NCBI RefSeq assembly: GCF_001673315.1
Contig: NZ_LZLQ01000051.1
Location: 39,403-103,402 of the forward strand
Reading direction: 5' to 3'
DNA: 64,000 bases
DNA from: Mycobacterium asiaticum
GTDB lineage: Bacteria > Actinomycetota > Actinomycetes > Mycobacteriales > Mycobacteriaceae
The number at the start of each line of letters is the position of its first letter. The first letter of the stretch is position 1. The position numbers were made by a program, and so were the translations under genes. Under the pieces are notes generated by a model, which made no database searches, was not told the origin of the DNA, and was given only the letters and a program-made list of their open reading frames with translations. Below are positions 63,470 to 64,000 of the stretch, in pieces.

Positions 63470-64000
63470 ATGAGCGGGCCGAATCCGCCGGGACGGGAAC
63501 CTGAGGAACCCGACGCTGCCAACGAGCCCGCGGATCTGGAACCCATTGACCACGGGCTGGATGGTGCCGGAGAACTGGCGCCGTTGGACGATCCCGGTCA
63601 GCCACTGGACGCCTCTGATCACGGGACGGAGACCGACGCATATTCACGGGCCTACTCCGCGCCCGAGTCGGAATTTTTCACCAGCAGCCCGTATGTGCCG
63701 GCCGATCTGGCCCTGTACGACTACGACAGCTATGACGACTTCGAGCGCGACGACGACCGATCACCGCGCTGGCCGTGGGTGGTGGGCGTCGCCGCAATCG
63801 TGGCCGCGATTGCGTTGGTGGTGTCGGTATCGCTCCTGGTGACGCGCACCGATACCAATCAACTCGCCAATCCCGCGACGACGACGTCCTCGGCACCGCC
63901 GGTGCAGGACCAGATCACCACGACCCGGCCGCCGCCACGGACGTCCGAGCCGCCGCCGCCGCCGTCGGAGCCCCCGCCCCCGACCGGAAGAAGGTGGCAT
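63470..64000 (+). CDS. mmpS3: MmpS3 membrane protein, 5' part only
   Basis: The first 177 codons are present; the gene runs off the right edge. A ~100-residue acidic, Pro/Asp-rich cytoplasmic region ([13 protein letters not shown]..., [35 protein letters not shown]) is followed by one helix ([24 protein letters not shown]) and a Thr/Pro-rich stretch ([29 protein letters not shown]). The opening matches Rv2198c MmpS3, which has a C-terminal MmpS beta domain beyond the window. AGGA precedes the ATG. Confidence 0.93.
   Translation, partial: MSGPNPPGREPEEPDAANEPADLEPIDHGLDGAGELAPLDDPGQPLDASDHGTETDAYSRAYSAPESEFFTSSPYVPADLALYDYDSYDDFERDDDRSPRWPWVVGVAAIVAAIALVVSVSLLVTRTDTNQLANPATTTSSAPPVQDQITTTRPPPRTSEPPPPPSEPPPPTGRRWH

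Overview
The window is a high-G+C (roughly two-thirds) chromosomal segment from a non-tuberculous Mycobacterium. Gene content and order follow the Mycobacterium tuberculosis Rv2241-to-Rv2198c segment (aceE, ahpE, tRNA-Val, cobD, SURF1, ptpA, ptkA, cobC, NIF3, RNase H-CobC, rnpB, panB, caeA pair, glnA2, glnE, glnA1, lipA, lipB, dlaT, ephD, pepB, adenylate cyclase, gcvT, ilvE, cobS, cobT, asnB, ctaC, mmpS3). I recognised these from remembered M. tuberculosis proteins, not from a search. GTG and TTG starts, lipoproteins, a F420-type oxidoreductase and mycolate-related proteins agree with this. The species cannot be named from sequence alone.

Layout. 1-3380: 5' part of aceE, a lipoprotein, a DUF3052 protein, the peroxiredoxin AhpE and tRNA-Val(UAC). 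3410-14176: an accessory block beside the tRNA, with a DJ-1/PfpI protein, a membrane-fused spermidine-synthase-like protein with atypical codons, CbiZ, a ChoD-like GMC oxidoreductase, a 1090-aa cyclase/NB-ARC/LuxR regulator and an epoxide hydrolase. 14302-21452: cobD, SURF1, ptpA, ptkA, cobC, NIF3, a zinc-ribbon coiled-coil protein and an RNase HI-phosphatase fusion. 21500-21925: the RNase P RNA. 21936-27893: CYTH-CHAD protein, panB and two tandem CaeA-type exported hydrolases. 27971-37805: nitrogen block (glnA2, glnE, glnA1) with a hotdog thioesterase, an LLM oxidoreductase and a free-standing MurJ-tail-like pseudokinase. 37984-43262: minus-strand dlaT-SDR-lipB-lipA-DUF4191 lipoate cluster. 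43455-47810: EphD and small enzymes. 47946-52951: pepB, a class III cyclase, gcvT and ilvE. 53022-55335: cobU-cobT-cobS with 4-bp overlaps. 55364-64000: glycerate kinase, HesB/IscA protein, adenosine kinase, asnB, ctaC, ctaF and the start of mmpS3.

Themes. (i) Late cobalamin assembly and salvage: cbiZ, cobD, cobC, the CobC-type phosphatase, cobS, cobT and cobU are all present. (ii) 2-oxoacid dehydrogenase and lipoate: aceE, dlaT, lipA, lipB, plus gcvT for one-carbon metabolism. (iii) Glutamine synthetase control: glnA1, glnA2 and the bifunctional adenylyltransferase GlnE, with two candidate GlnR operators of identical architecture. (iv) Respiratory chain: ctaC, ctaF and the SURF1 assembly factor. 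Intergenic spaces hold several mycobacterial-style repeats: a dispersed ~58-bp hairpin element (three copies), a 56-bp triple tandem repeat, 30-, 35-, 11- and 15-bp tandem repeats, and palindromes placed on stop codons of convergent genes.
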